Source: an uncultured beta proteobacterium (GTDB lineage Bacteria > Pseudomonadota > Gammaproteobacteria > Burkholderiales > Burkholderiaceae_C). Taken from it: a stretch of 38,153 nucleotides of DNA. The stretch spans positions 1 to 38,153 of the forward strand of contig CAJAES010000089.1 in the NCBI GenBank assembly GCA_903938815.1, given 5' to 3'. The notes below the pieces were generated by a model. The model saw only the letters and a program-made list of their open reading frames with translations. It made no database searches and was not told where the DNA came from. Positions 19,511 to 27,331 of this stretch are shown here, in pieces. The position numbers and the translations under genes are program-made. How positions within the stretch are numbered: the stretch's first letter is position 1; each line of letters begins with the position of its first letter.

Positions 19511-20313
19511 TCTCCCGCCGCCTCGCGGCCCTGCTGCTGGCCGCCGCCGCCGTGCCGGCACTGGCGCAGGACAAGTTCATCGTGATGGCCTCCACCACGT
19601 CCACCGAGCAGTCCGGCCTCTTCAAGCACTTGCTGCCGGCCTTCAAGGCGGCGACCGGCATCGACGTGCGCGTCGTCGCGGTGGGCACCGGGCAGGCGCT
19701 GGACACGGGCCGCCGCGGCGACGCCGATGTCGTCTTCGTGCACGACGCCGTGGCCGAGGAGAAGTTCGTCGCCGAAGGTTTCGCGACGCAGCGCCGCGAG
19801 GTCATGTACAACGATTTCGTGCTGGTCGGCCCCGCGAAGGACCCCGCCGGCGCCAAGGGCCGCGACATCAACGCCGGCCTGCAGAAGGTGGCGGCAGCTG
19901 GCGCCCCTTTCGTTTCACGCGGCGACAAGAGCGGCACCCACGCGGGCGAACTGCGCTACTGGAAGGCCGCCGGCATCGACCTGGCTGCCAAGCCGGCCTG
20001 GTACAAGGAATGCGGATGCGGCATGGGCCCGGCGCTGAACATCGCCTCGTCCACCGACGCCTACGTCCTGACGGACCGCGGCACCTGGATCTCTTTCAAG
20101 AACCGCGGCAACCTGGCCATCGTGGTCGAGGGCGACACGAAGCTCTTCAACCAGTACGGCGTGATGGTGGTCAACCCGGCGAAGCACCCGCACGTGAAGG
20201 CCGCGCTGGCGCAGCAGTTCGCCGACTGGGTGGTGTCCGCCGCCGGGCAGGCCGCCATCGCCGACTACAAGATCGGCGGCGAGCAGCTGTTCTTCCCGAA
20301 CGCACGCCGGTGA
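19501..20313 (+). CDS. tupA: tungstate-binding periplasmic protein TupA
   Basis: 270 residues with a signal peptide (about 1-22, ending ALAQ). The oxyanion-binding signature ASTTSTEQSGLF and the second loop SRGDKSGTH are those of TupA rather than ModA. WYKECGCGMGPALN and YVLTDRGTW are also typical TupA blocks. TupA binds tungstate with very high affinity and selects it over molybdate. It is the last gene of the tup unit (order B-C-A) and directly precedes the aor promoter, so metal supply and the metal-using enzyme are adjacent. Confidence 0.94.
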   Translation: MALISRRLAALLLAAAAVPALAQDKFIVMASTTSTEQSGLFKHLLPAFKAATGIDVRVVAVGTGQALDTGRRGDADVVFVHDAVAEEKFVAEGFATQRREVMYNDFVLVGPAKDPAGAKGRDINAGLQKVAAAGAPFVSRGDKSGTHAGELRYWKAAGIDLAAKPAWYKECGCGMGPALNIASSTDAYVLTDRGTWISFKNRGNLAIVVEGDTKLFNQYGVMVVNPAKHPHVKAALAQQFADWVVSAAGQAAIADYKIGGEQLFFPNARR

Positions 20314-20389
20314 ACGCCCACGGTGCCGCAGGGTGCCCGTAATCGAGAGCGCTTCTCATTCATTGTGCGACGTTGTGACGCACTGACGC

Positions 20390-20408
20390 AGGCCTAAGGG
20401 TTAGGCCT
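20390..20408. promoter_or_regulatory. second dyad upstream of aor
   Basis: AGGCCTAAGGGTTAGGCCT has perfect 8-bp arms and a 3-base loop, ending 20 bases before the TATGCA dyad. Just upstream (20365-20383) GTGCG and CGCAC form another inverted pair. The 161-base gap between tupA and aorA is thus unusually rich in dyads. These may be sites for a second regulator, or the hairpin may end the tup transcript. Confidence 0.45.
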
Positions 20409-20427
20409 AGGTTTCGACGAAGGGTCA

Positions 20428-20447
20428 CTATGCACACCATTGCATAG
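20428..20447. promoter_or_regulatory. shared dyad, copy 3 (aor operon)
   Basis: CTATGCACACCATTGCATAG: perfect 7-bp arms around CACCAT, 27 bases before the aorA ATG. It is the best of the three copies. So close to the start codon it could overlap the promoter -10 or the transcript start, as a repressor or metal-responsive switch would. Confidence 0.8.
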
Positions 20448-20474
20448 CTTCCCCAACATCGGAGACCCCGCGTC

Positions 20475-20948
20475 ATGCAGAAAAGCCTCCACATCAACCC
20501 GGACAAGTGCACGGGTTGCCTGCAGTGCGAGATGGCCTGCTCGTACGAGAACTACGGCACCTTCGCGCCGGCCAAGAGCCGCATCAAGGTGTTCGACTTC
20601 CACGAGACCGGCAAGAAGGTGCCCTACACCTGCACGCAGTGCGACGAGGCCTGGTGCCTGCACGCCTGCCCGGTCGAGGCCATCACGCTGGACAAGCTGA
20701 CTGGCGCCAAGGTCGTCAACGAGACCACCTGCGTCGGCTGCAAGGTCTGCACCATCAGCTGCCCCTTCGGCACGATCAACTACGTGCAGGAAACCGGCAA
20801 GGTCCAGAAGTGCGACCTGTGCGGCGGCGACCCCGCCTGCGCGACGGCCTGCCCGACGGGCGCCATCACCTACATCGATGCCAACTGGACTGGTCTGAAC
20901 AAGATGCAGGCCTGGGCTGACAAGCTGGGCAACCAGCCGGCTGCTTGA
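20475..20948 (+). CDS. aorA: polyferredoxin subunit AorA of tungsten aldehyde oxidoreductase
   Basis: 157 residues with sixteen Cys in four ferredoxin-like groups: CTGCLQCEMAC, CTQCDEAWCLHACP, CVGCKVCTISCP and CDLCGGDPACATACP, enough for four [4Fe-4S] clusters. This is the AorA type of the Aromatoleum AOR, where such subunits form an electron wire between the tungsten subunits and the FAD subunit. It resembles HycB/DmsB-type ferredoxins, but the position directly before aorB settles its role. The aorB start follows 13 bases after its stop. Confidence 0.93.
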   Translation: MQKSLHINPDKCTGCLQCEMACSYENYGTFAPAKSRIKVFDFHETGKKVPYTCTQCDEAWCLHACPVEAITLDKLTGAKVVNETTCVGCKVCTISCPFGTINYVQETGKVQKCDLCGGDPACATACPTGAITYIDANWTGLNKMQAWADKLGNQPAA

Positions 20949-20961
20949 GGAGCAAAGAGCA

Positions 20962-22809
20962 ATGTCCTGGGCTGGAAAAATCCTTCGTGTCGACCTCACC
21001 GCCGGCACCGTCAAGAGCGAACCCCTCAACATGGCCTGGGCCAAGGAATACCTTGGCTCGCGCGGTCTCGCCACCAAGTACATCGTCGACGAGGTCGACC
21101 CCAAGGTCGACCCGCTGTCGCCCGACAACAAGCTGATCTGGGCCACCGGCCCGCTGACCGGCACCATGGCCTCCACCGGCGGCCGCTACACCGTCGTCAC
21201 CAAGGGCCCGCTCACGGGGGCCATCGCCTGCTCCAACTCGGGCGGCTACTGGGGCGCCGAGCTGAAGATGGCCGGCTGGGACATGGTGATCTTCGAAGGC
21301 AAGAGCGCCAAGCCCGTCTACCTGTACGTGAACGACGACGTGGCCGAGCTGCGTGACGCCGGCCACCTCTGGGGCCAGACCGTCTGGGTGACCGAGGAAA
21401 CGCTGAAGAAGCAGCACCAGGACCCGCTGCTGCGCGTCTCCAGCATCGGCGGCGCCGGCGAGAACCTCGTGCTCTTCGCGGCCGTCGTGAACGACCTGCA
21501 CCGCGCGGCCGGCCGCTCGGGCGTGGGCGCCGTCATGGGCAGCAAGAACCTCAAGGCCGTGGCCGTGCGGGGCACCAAGGGCGTGGGCAATCTTGCCGAC
21601 CCCAAGGCCTTCATGCAGGTCACGATGGAGAAGAAGAAGATCCTCGCGGACAACGCCGTCACCGGCCAGGGCCTGCCGACCTACGGCACCCAGGTCCTGA
21701 TGAACGTCATCAACGAGATGGGTGCGCTGCCCACGCGCAACCACCGCGATGTCGCCTTCGAGGGCGCCAAGGACATCTCCGCCGAAGCCATGGCCACGCC
21801 GCGCCCGACCGACGGCAAGAAGCCCCTGGTGACCAACCAGGCCTGCTTCGGCTGCACGATCGCCTGCGGCCGCATCCAGAAGATCGACCAGGGCCACTTC
21901 ACGGTGCAGAACAAGCCGCAGTACTGGGGCGCCAGCGGCGGCCTGGAATACGAGGCGGCCTGGGCCCTGGGCGCCGCCAACGGCGTCAACGACCTCGAAG
22001 CCCTGCAATACGCCAACGTGCTCTGCAACGAGCACGGCATGGACCCCATCTCCTTCGGCGCCACCGTCGGCGCCGTGATGGAGCTCTACGACATGGGCCT
22101 GCTCACGCAGGAGCAGCTCGGCATCGACGCCAAGTTCGGCAACGCGCAGGCGCTGGCTCACTTCGCCGAGATCACGGCCAAGGGCGAAGGCTTCGGCAAG
22201 GAGATCGGCCAGGGCAGCCTGCGCCTGTGCACGAAGTACGGCCACCCCGAGCTCAGCATGAGCGTCAAGGGCCAGGAGTTCCCGGCCTACGACAGCCGCG
22301 GCATCCAGGGCATGGGCCTGACCTACGCCACCAGCAACCGCGGCGCCTGCCACCTGCGCAGCTACACGGTCGCTTCCGAGGTGCTGGGCATCCCCGTGAA
22401 GACCGATCCGCTGACGGCCGAAGGCAAGCCTGAGCTGGTCATCGCGTTCCAGGACGCGACGGCCGCCTTCGACTCCGCCGGCATCTGCATCTTCACCAGC
22501 TTCGCCTGGGGCCTGGCCGACGTGGCCCCTCAGGTGGCGGCCGCCTGCGGCCCCGAGTTCACGCTCGAGAACCTGGCCAAGATCGGCGAGCGCATCTGGA
22601 ACATGGAGCGTGACTTCAACAACCGTGCCGGCTTCACGTCGAAGGACGATTCGCTGCCGCAGCGCCTGCTGAACGAGCCCGCCAAGACCGGACCCGCCAA
22701 GGGCCTGGTCAGCAAGCTGCCCGAGATGCTGCCGAAGTACTACGCCGCTCGCGGCTGGGACGCCGACGGCCAGCTCAAGGCCGACACGCGCGCCCGCCTG
22801 GGCCTGTAA
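20962..22809 (+). CDS. aorB: tungsten-dependent aldehyde oxidoreductase catalytic subunit AorB
   Basis: 615 residues, the family's normal length. The N-terminal AOR domain starts MSWAGKILRVDLT and includes ATGPLTGTMASTGGRY and the cofactor-binding loop GRSGVGAVMGSKNLKA. The [4Fe-4S] cluster is held by Cys295, Cys298 and Cys302 (CFGCTIAC) and Cys509 (AGICIF). The W-bis-molybdopterin cofactor oxidises aldehydes to carboxylic acids; the Aromatoleum enzyme can also run in reverse and use hydrogen. It is probably cytoplasmic, with no signal peptide. An intrinsic terminator lies 20 bases after the stop, before aorC. Confidence 0.95.
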   Translation: MSWAGKILRVDLTAGTVKSEPLNMAWAKEYLGSRGLATKYIVDEVDPKVDPLSPDNKLIWATGPLTGTMASTGGRYTVVTKGPLTGAIACSNSGGYWGAELKMAGWDMVIFEGKSAKPVYLYVNDDVAELRDAGHLWGQTVWVTEETLKKQHQDPLLRVSSIGGAGENLVLFAAVVNDLHRAAGRSGVGAVMGSKNLKAVAVRGTKGVGNLADPKAFMQVTMEKKKILADNAVTGQGLPTYGTQVLMNVINEMGALPTRNHRDVAFEGAKDISAEAMATPRPTDGKKPLVTNQACFGCTIACGRIQKIDQGHFTVQNKPQYWGASGGLEYEAAWALGAANGVNDLEALQYANVLCNEHGMDPISFGATVGAVMELYDMGLLTQEQLGIDAKFGNAQALAHFAEITAKGEGFGKEIGQGSLRLCTKYGHPELSMSVKGQEFPAYDSRGIQGMGLTYATSNRGACHLRSYTVASEVLGIPVKTDPLTAEGKPELVIAFQDATAAFDSAGICIFTSFAWGLADVAPQVAAACGPEFTLENLAKIGERIWNMERDFNNRAGFTSKDDSLPQRLLNEPAKTGPAKGLVSKLPEMLPKYYAARGWDADGQLKADTRARLGL

Positions 22810-22828
22810 GCCGGCCCGGCCCACCCCC

Positions 22829-22858
22829 AAGGCGGTTCTCGGACCGCCTTTTCTCTTT
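22829..22858 (+). terminator. intrinsic terminator between aorB and aorC
   Basis: A perfect 8-bp stem AAGGCGGT/ACCGCCTT with a 6-base loop (22829-22850) is followed by TTCTCTTT. This is the best intrinsic terminator in the window, yet it lies within the aor operon, 16 bases before the aorC ATG. No new promoter is evident after it, so read-through probably sets aorC level. Confidence 0.8.
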
Positions 22859-22873
22859 CAGGACAGGACAACG

Positions 22874-24142
22874 ATGCAACACGTGATCCTCGGCGCCGGC
22901 CCGGCCGGCGTCATCGCCGCGGAAACCATCCGCAAGCACGCGCCGAACGACCGCATCCTGCTCGTCGGCGACGAACCCGAAGCGCCGTACTCGCGCATGG
23001 CGATTCCGTACCTGCTCATCGGCAACGTCGCCGAATCGGGCACGCACCTGCGCCACGCCGGCGACCACTACGCGCGGCTGAACATCGAGCTCAAGCGTGG
23101 CCGGGCCGTCAAGCTCGACAGCGCCGCGAAGCGCATCCAGCTCGACGACGGCAGCGAGCTCGGCTACGACCGCCTGCTGATCGCCACCGGCTCCAGCCCC
23201 GCGACGCCGCCGATCCCGGGCATCGCCGGCCCCGGCGTGCACGCCTGCTGGACCCTGGCCGACGCCCGCGCCATCATGGCGCTGGCCCAACCGGGCGCGC
23301 GCGTGCTGCAGATGGGCGCCGGCTTCATCGGCTGCATCATCATGGAAGCACTCGCCGCACGCGGCGTGAAGCTCAGCGTGGTCGAGATGGGCGACCGCAT
23401 GGTGCCGCGCATGATGGGCCCCATCGCAGGCGGAATGATCAAGGACTGGTGCGAGGCCAAGGGCGTGAGCGTGCACACCGGCGCACGCGTCGACGCCATC
23501 GAGCGCGACGCCACGTCGGTCATGAAGGTGCGGCTGTCCACCGGCGCCGTGATCGAGGCCGACCTCGTCATCAGCGCCACCGGCGTCAGGCCCAACATCG
23601 GCTTTCTTGAGAACAGCGGCGTGCGCTGCCTGGTGGGCGTGCTGACCGACGAGCACCTGCAGACCAACGCGCCCGGCGTCTACGCGGCGGGCGACTGCGC
23701 CGAGGCCTTCGACAAGGTCAGCGGCACCACCATCGTCAGTGCCATCCAGCCCAACGCCGCCGAGCAGGCGCGCGTGGCGGCGCTCAACATGGCCGGTCAG
23801 AGGGCCGAGCTCAAGGGCGTCACCCAGATCAACGTGCTCGACACGCTGGGCCTCATCTCGGCGAGCTTCGGCAACTGGCAGGGCGTGGCCGGTGGCGAGC
23901 ACGTGGAGCTCACCGACCGTCCGGCGGGCCGCCACCTGAGCCTGCAGTTCAGCGGCGACACGATGGTGGGCTGCAATGCCATCGGCTGGACGAACCACGT
24001 GGGCGTGATGCGCGGCCTGGTGGAAGGCGGCGTGAAGCTCGGCCCCTGGAAAGACAAGCTCATGCACGACCCGACGCTGCTGATGGAAGCCTACCTGGCA
24101 TGCGCGCAGGCGCAGTCCGAACCGGCGCTGGTGAAGGCCTGA
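22874..24142 (+). CDS. aorC: FAD/NAD-binding subunit AorC
   Basis: 422 residues of the pyridine-nucleotide-disulfide oxidoreductase family. The FAD-binding GAGPAG is at the N-terminus (HVILGAGPAGVIAAE). A second Rossmann motif, MGAGFIG, for NAD is near residue 152. GVYAAGDCAEAF is the second FAD contact. There is no redox CxxC pair, so it is an electron-transfer flavoprotein, not a disulfide reductase. In the AOR complex it sits at the end of the AorA chain and reduces NAD+. It is separated from aorB by a terminator and overlaps aorD by one base (TGATG). Confidence 0.92.
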   Translation: MQHVILGAGPAGVIAAETIRKHAPNDRILLVGDEPEAPYSRMAIPYLLIGNVAESGTHLRHAGDHYARLNIELKRGRAVKLDSAAKRIQLDDGSELGYDRLLIATGSSPATPPIPGIAGPGVHACWTLADARAIMALAQPGARVLQMGAGFIGCIIMEALAARGVKLSVVEMGDRMVPRMMGPIAGGMIKDWCEAKGVSVHTGARVDAIERDATSVMKVRLSTGAVIEADLVISATGVRPNIGFLENSGVRCLVGVLTDEHLQTNAPGVYAAGDCAEAFDKVSGTTIVSAIQPNAAEQARVAALNMAGQRAELKGVTQINVLDTLGLISASFGNWQGVAGGEHVELTDRPAGRHLSLQFSGDTMVGCNAIGWTNHVGVMRGLVEGGVKLGPWKDKLMHDPTLLMEAYLACAQAQSEPALVKA

Positions 24143-24396
24143 TGCAGATCACGTTCAAGCTGTACGCGAGCCTGGGCGACCACCTGCCCGCCGACCGGCG
24201 GCAGGGCAACCAGATGCCGCTGGCGGTGGCGCCCGACGCCACCATCCTCGACATCATCGAGCCCTTCCAGCTGCCGATGAAGCTGGTGCACCTGGTGCTG
24301 ATCAACGGCGTCTTCGTGCCGCCCGAGGAGCGCGGCACCCGCACGCTCAAGGACGGCGACGTGCTGGCCATCTGGCCGCCCATCGCGGGCGGCTGA
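24142..24396 (+). CDS. aorD: MoaD-like sulfur-carrier protein AorD
   Basis: 84 residues (MQITFKLYASLG...), with the ubiquitin-like fold pattern of MoaD/ThiS and the obligatory C-terminal Gly-Gly (IAGG). MoaD carries the sulfur that makes the molybdopterin dithiolene. AOR operons often have their own copy, possibly because each W-cofactor needs two pterins or a special maturation step. The start overlaps the aorC stop by one base and the next gene begins right after its stop, so it is tightly built into the aor operon. Confidence 0.88.
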   Translation: MQITFKLYASLGDHLPADRRQGNQMPLAVAPDATILDIIEPFQLPMKLVHLVLINGVFVPPEERGTRTLKDGDVLAIWPPIAGG

Positions 24397-24723
24397 GTGA
24401 CCTGGAACACACCGCCCGAAGAGGCCTTCGAGCGCGAGCACGGCTGCACCGACGCCGAGTGGCGCGGCTGGCTGCCGGGCGCCGTGGGCCCGCACGAACT
24501 GCGCGTGCGCGGCGCACCGGGAGCTCCCGAGGCGCCGGAGGCCCACATCACGCTGCCGCAGGGCAGCCTTCACCTCGCGTGGGAAACCCTGCCGCCGCGT
24601 CGCATTGCACTGATCTCGATGCCGCGCATGACAGTCCGTTACCGTTTCGAGGGCGTCGGGCCCGAGGTGCGGCAGACCTTCATGCGCTACTTCGACCTCT
24701 ACATGCAACGCGGAGGCGGATGA
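24397..24723 (+). CDS. small AOR-operon protein (AorE-like), function unknown
   Basis: 108 residues with a GTG start immediately after the aorD stop (TGAGTG), so translation is coupled. It has no signal peptide, no membrane helix and a single Cys (HGCTDAEWRGWLPG near the N-terminus). The second half looks beta-rich: LHLAWETLPPRRIALI, then MTVRYRFEG, then FMRYFDLYMQR. I do not recognise a named domain. Its fixed place after a MoaD-like gene suggests an assembly or cofactor-handling factor for AOR. The AorE likeness is from position only. Confidence 0.7.
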   Translation: MTWNTPPEEAFEREHGCTDAEWRGWLPGAVGPHELRVRGAPGAPEAPEAHITLPQGSLHLAWETLPPRRIALISMPRMTVRYRFEGVGPEVRQTFMRYFDLYMQRGGG

Positions 24724-24739
24724 GGCTATGCTGCCCGCC

Positions 24740-25201
24740 ATGAACACCATTGCCACCCGTCTTCTCGTCGCCGGCCTGCTGGGCCTGGCCCTGGCCGCGC
24801 CCTGCGCCGCCGACAGCGTCGCGTCCTCGGCCTCGAGCGCCGGTTCGGCCTCGGTCGGCAGCCTGTCGGATTCGCTCACCGGTTCCAGCGACGCCTCGTC
24901 CAAGGGCGGCAAGGTGGCAGGTGGCCAGTATCTGATCGTGGCGATTGCAGCGCTGCCCGGTGAGCGTCAGCGCCTGCAACTGCAGGCCGTGGTGGCCGAT
25001 CGCCCGGGCCTGCAGGCCGGGCCGGCCTTCGCGCTCGAACTGCCCGTGGCCGCCGCCGCACTGGCCGTCGGCGAATGTATCGAAGTGATGGACCGACCCT
25101 ACGGCCTGGCCTTCGCGCGGGCCGATTCCCGTGAGGCTTTCTTCGTGGCGCTGGCCGACACCTGGCGCGGCGATCTCGACCTGAAGCGCGTGACACTCTG
25201 A
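24740..25201 (+). CDS. exported Ser-rich hypothetical protein
   Basis: ATG 24740 gives MNTIATRLLVAGLLGLALAAPCAA, a good signal peptide. An ATG at 24728 adds four residues. The mature protein begins with a Ser/Gly/Ala-rich low-complexity stretch of about 40 residues, then a compact domain (about 60-150) with GGQYLIVAIAALPGERQR and DSREAFFVALADTWRGDL. I do not recognise the family. It overlaps the next exported protein's reading frame at the stop and probably works with it in the envelope. Confidence 0.65.
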   Translation: MNTIATRLLVAGLLGLALAAPCAADSVASSASSAGSASVGSLSDSLTGSSDASSKGGKVAGGQYLIVAIAALPGERQRLQLQAVVADRPGLQAGPAFALELPVAAAALAVGECIEVMDRPYGLAFARADSREAFFVALADTWRGDLDLKRVTL

Positions 25202-25239
25202 GCGTCCGCACGGCCATTCGCCGCCTGCTGGCGGCCTGC

Positions 25240-26112
25240 GTGCTGCTCGGCGTAGCCGCCTTCAGCCACGCAGGCTCGGTGGCCGAGAACTTCTGCGGCT
25301 CGCAGCGCCCGCTCACCGCGGCGCAGCAGGACCGCCTGCTGCGCTTTGCCGCCGTCGTGCGCGACGAACTCGAGGCCTCGGGCCGGGGTGTGGCGATGAT
25401 CTCGCGCTCGGGCCTGAACCTGGCCCGCTTCGGCCACCGCTATTCCCACGCCGGCCTCAGCTTGGCCGAAGGCGCCGGCCCGCGCTGGGCCGTGCGCCAG
25501 CTCTACTACGCCTGCGAGGAAGGCCGTCCGCGCCTGTTCGACCAGGGCCTGACCGGCTTCCTGTCGGGCACCGACGACCCCTCGGCCGGCTACATCTCGG
25601 TGCTGCTGCTGCCCCCGGCCGCCGCCGCCGAGCTGGCGCGCGGCGCGCTCGACCGGCCCCGCGCCCTGCGCCTGCTCGCGGGCCGCTACAGCGCCAACGC
25701 GCACGCGTGGAGCCTGGACACGCAGAACTGCAACCAGTGGGTGGCCGAGCTGATGTCCGCCAGCTTCGGCGGCCTGCCCGACGACGCCGGGCTGCGTGCC
25801 CGCGCGCAGCAGTGGCTGCACGAAGCCGGCTACCGGCCTAGTGCCGTGGACGCCGGCTCCCACTGGCTGATGTTCGCGGCGGGCTTCGTCCCCTGGCTGC
25901 GGCTGGACGACCGGCCGGAGGCCGAACGCCATTCGCTGATCTTCCAGGTCAGCCTGCCGGCCTCGCTGGAGGCCTTCGCGCGCGAGCGCTGGCCCGAGGC
26001 CGAGCGCATCGAGTTCTGCCACGCGGGCGATCGCGTGGTCGTGCGCCGGGGCTGGGCGCCCATCGCCGAAGGCTGCCTGCCCGCCGGTGGCGACCGGGTC
26101 ATCGCGCTGTGA
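25240..26112 (+). CDS. DUF2145 family exported protein
   Basis: About 290 residues of the DUF2145 type: HRYSHAGLSL near the start, VRQLYYACEEGRP, then NAHAWSLDTQNCNQWVAEL, whose conserved His, Asn, Cys and Asn could be an active site. The reading frame stays open upstream without ATG, GTG or TTG. A start at CTG 25198, overlapping the previous stop, would give a fuller signal peptide (SVRTAIRRLLAACVLLG). GTG 25240 is the conservative choice. Function is unknown; the enzyme-like motif is inference. Confidence 0.7.
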   Translation: MLLGVAAFSHAGSVAENFCGSQRPLTAAQQDRLLRFAAVVRDELEASGRGVAMISRSGLNLARFGHRYSHAGLSLAEGAGPRWAVRQLYYACEEGRPRLFDQGLTGFLSGTDDPSAGYISVLLLPPAAAAELARGALDRPRALRLLAGRYSANAHAWSLDTQNCNQWVAELMSASFGGLPDDAGLRARAQQWLHEAGYRPSAVDAGSHWLMFAAGFVPWLRLDDRPEAERHSLIFQVSLPASLEAFARERWPEAERIEFCHAGDRVVVRRGWAPIAEGCLPAGGDRVIAL

Positions 26113-26468
26113 CGAGCCCGCCGCCGAAGCCCCCGGAGTGGCGCCGCTGGCTCGGCATCGCGCTGCGCAGCGCGCACATCGCGGGTGTGGTGGCGCTGGG
26201 CGCTTCGCTGCTGGGTGCACCGGTGGGCACCGCGGGCGCGCTGGCCACGCTGCTCAGCGGCCTCGGCCTGCTGGCCAGCGAGCTGGTCGACCGTCGCCTG
26301 GCGCTGAACGAACTGGCCGGCGCCGTGGTGCTGCTCAAGCTCGCGCTGGTGGCCGCGATGCTGGCCTGGCCCGGCGCGGCGCTGGCGCTGTTCTGGGCCC
26401 TGCTGGTGCTGTCGGCGGTGGTGTCCCACGCGCCGAAGGGCTTGCGGCATTGGCGGCCGGGCCGTTGA
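26109..26468 (+). CDS. small integral membrane protein
   Basis: 119 residues, GTG start overlapping the DUF2145 stop by 4 bases (GTGA). After a short Pro-rich N-terminus there are about four hydrophobic stretches (IAGVVALGASLLG, TAGALATLLSGLGLLA, LAGAVVLLKLALVAAMLAW, ALALFWALLVLSAVV) and a basic C-terminus. No family is recognised. It forms a three-gene envelope set with the two exported proteins before it. Confidence 0.7.
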   Translation: MTSPPPKPPEWRRWLGIALRSAHIAGVVALGASLLGAPVGTAGALATLLSGLGLLASELVDRRLALNELAGAVVLLKLALVAAMLAWPGAALALFWALLVLSAVVSHAPKGLRHWRPGR

Positions 26469-26493
26469 TCGATTGCGGGCACACTCCGTGCCG

Positions 26494-27273
26494 ATGCACT
26501 CGGACACCGATACTCCGCCGCTGATCGCCCTGCACGGCGTGCACCTTCGCTTCGGTGCGCTGCGCGTGCTCGACGGCGTGTCGCTGGCCGTGGCCCCAGG
26601 CGAGTTCGTGTCGCTGCTGGGCCCCTCGGGTTGCGGCAAGAGCAGTGTGCTGCGCCTGGTGGCTGGCCTGGCCGATCCGGCTGAGGGCCGGGTGGAATCT
26701 CCGGCGCGCCTGTCCGGAGCAGGAGCAGGAGACGACGCCGCCACGGCGTTCGTGTTCCAGGAGCCGACGCTGATGCCCTGGGCCAGCGTGCGCGACAACG
26801 TCTGGCTGCCGCTGCGCCTGCAGGGCGTGTCGCGGGCCGATGCCGCGCCGCGCATCGAGGCGGTGCTGGCCCGCGTGGGCCTGGCTGACTTCGCTGCCGC
26901 GCGTCCGTCGGAGCTGTCGGGCGGCATGAAGATGCGCGCGTCCATCGCGCGGGCCCTGGTGACGCAGCCGCGCGTGCTGCTGATGGACGAGCCCTTCGCC
27001 GCGCTCGACGACCTCACCCGCCAGCGGCTGAACACCGACCTGCTGCAGTGGTGGGCGCGCGAGCGCATGGCGGCGCTCTTCGTCACGCACAGCATCGCCG
27101 AGGCGGTGTTCCTGAGCCAGCGCGTGCTGGTGATGGCGGCCCGGCCCGGCCGCATCGTGGCCGAGGTGGCGGTGCCCGAGCCGTATCCGCGCGGACCGGC
27201 CTTCCGCCATGCGCCTGCCTTCGCCGAAGCCTGCCGGGCGGTGGCGCAGGCGCTGGACACGGCGGCCGCGTGA
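26494..27273 (+). CDS. ABC transporter ATPase, NitT/TauT family
   Basis: 259 residues from ATG 26494 (upstream in-frame GTG 26488 and TTG 26473 are possible). Walker A is GPSGCGKSSVLRL, the Q loop VFQEPTLMPW, the signature LSGGMKMRASIARAL, Walker B VLLMDEPFAALD and the switch His in VTHSIAEA. FQEPTLMPW is typical of the nitrate/sulfonate/taurine/pyrimidine-precursor class. It is followed by its permease and binding-protein genes. Confidence 0.9.
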   Translation: MHSDTDTPPLIALHGVHLRFGALRVLDGVSLAVAPGEFVSLLGPSGCGKSSVLRLVAGLADPAEGRVESPARLSGAGAGDDAATAFVFQEPTLMPWASVRDNVWLPLRLQGVSRADAAPRIEAVLARVGLADFAAARPSELSGGMKMRASIARALVTQPRVLLMDEPFAALDDLTRQRLNTDLLQWWARERMAALFVTHSIAEAVFLSQRVLVMAARPGRIVAEVAVPEPYPRGPAFRHAPAFAEACRAVAQALDTAAA

Positions 27274-27331
27274 GCGCGCCGGGCCGTTCCCAAGCGCTCG
27301 TACCGGAGTGCGCAGCATGGAGGGTAGTCCA

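Noticed and set aside
18028..20313. Molybdate transporter ModABC
   Set aside because: The binding protein has the TupA signature TTSTEQSGLF and the ATPase lacks the C-terminal Mop/TOBE domain of ModC.
20866..22830. 654-codon minus-strand frame opposite aorB
   Set aside because: Antisense shadow of a strongly supported AOR gene.
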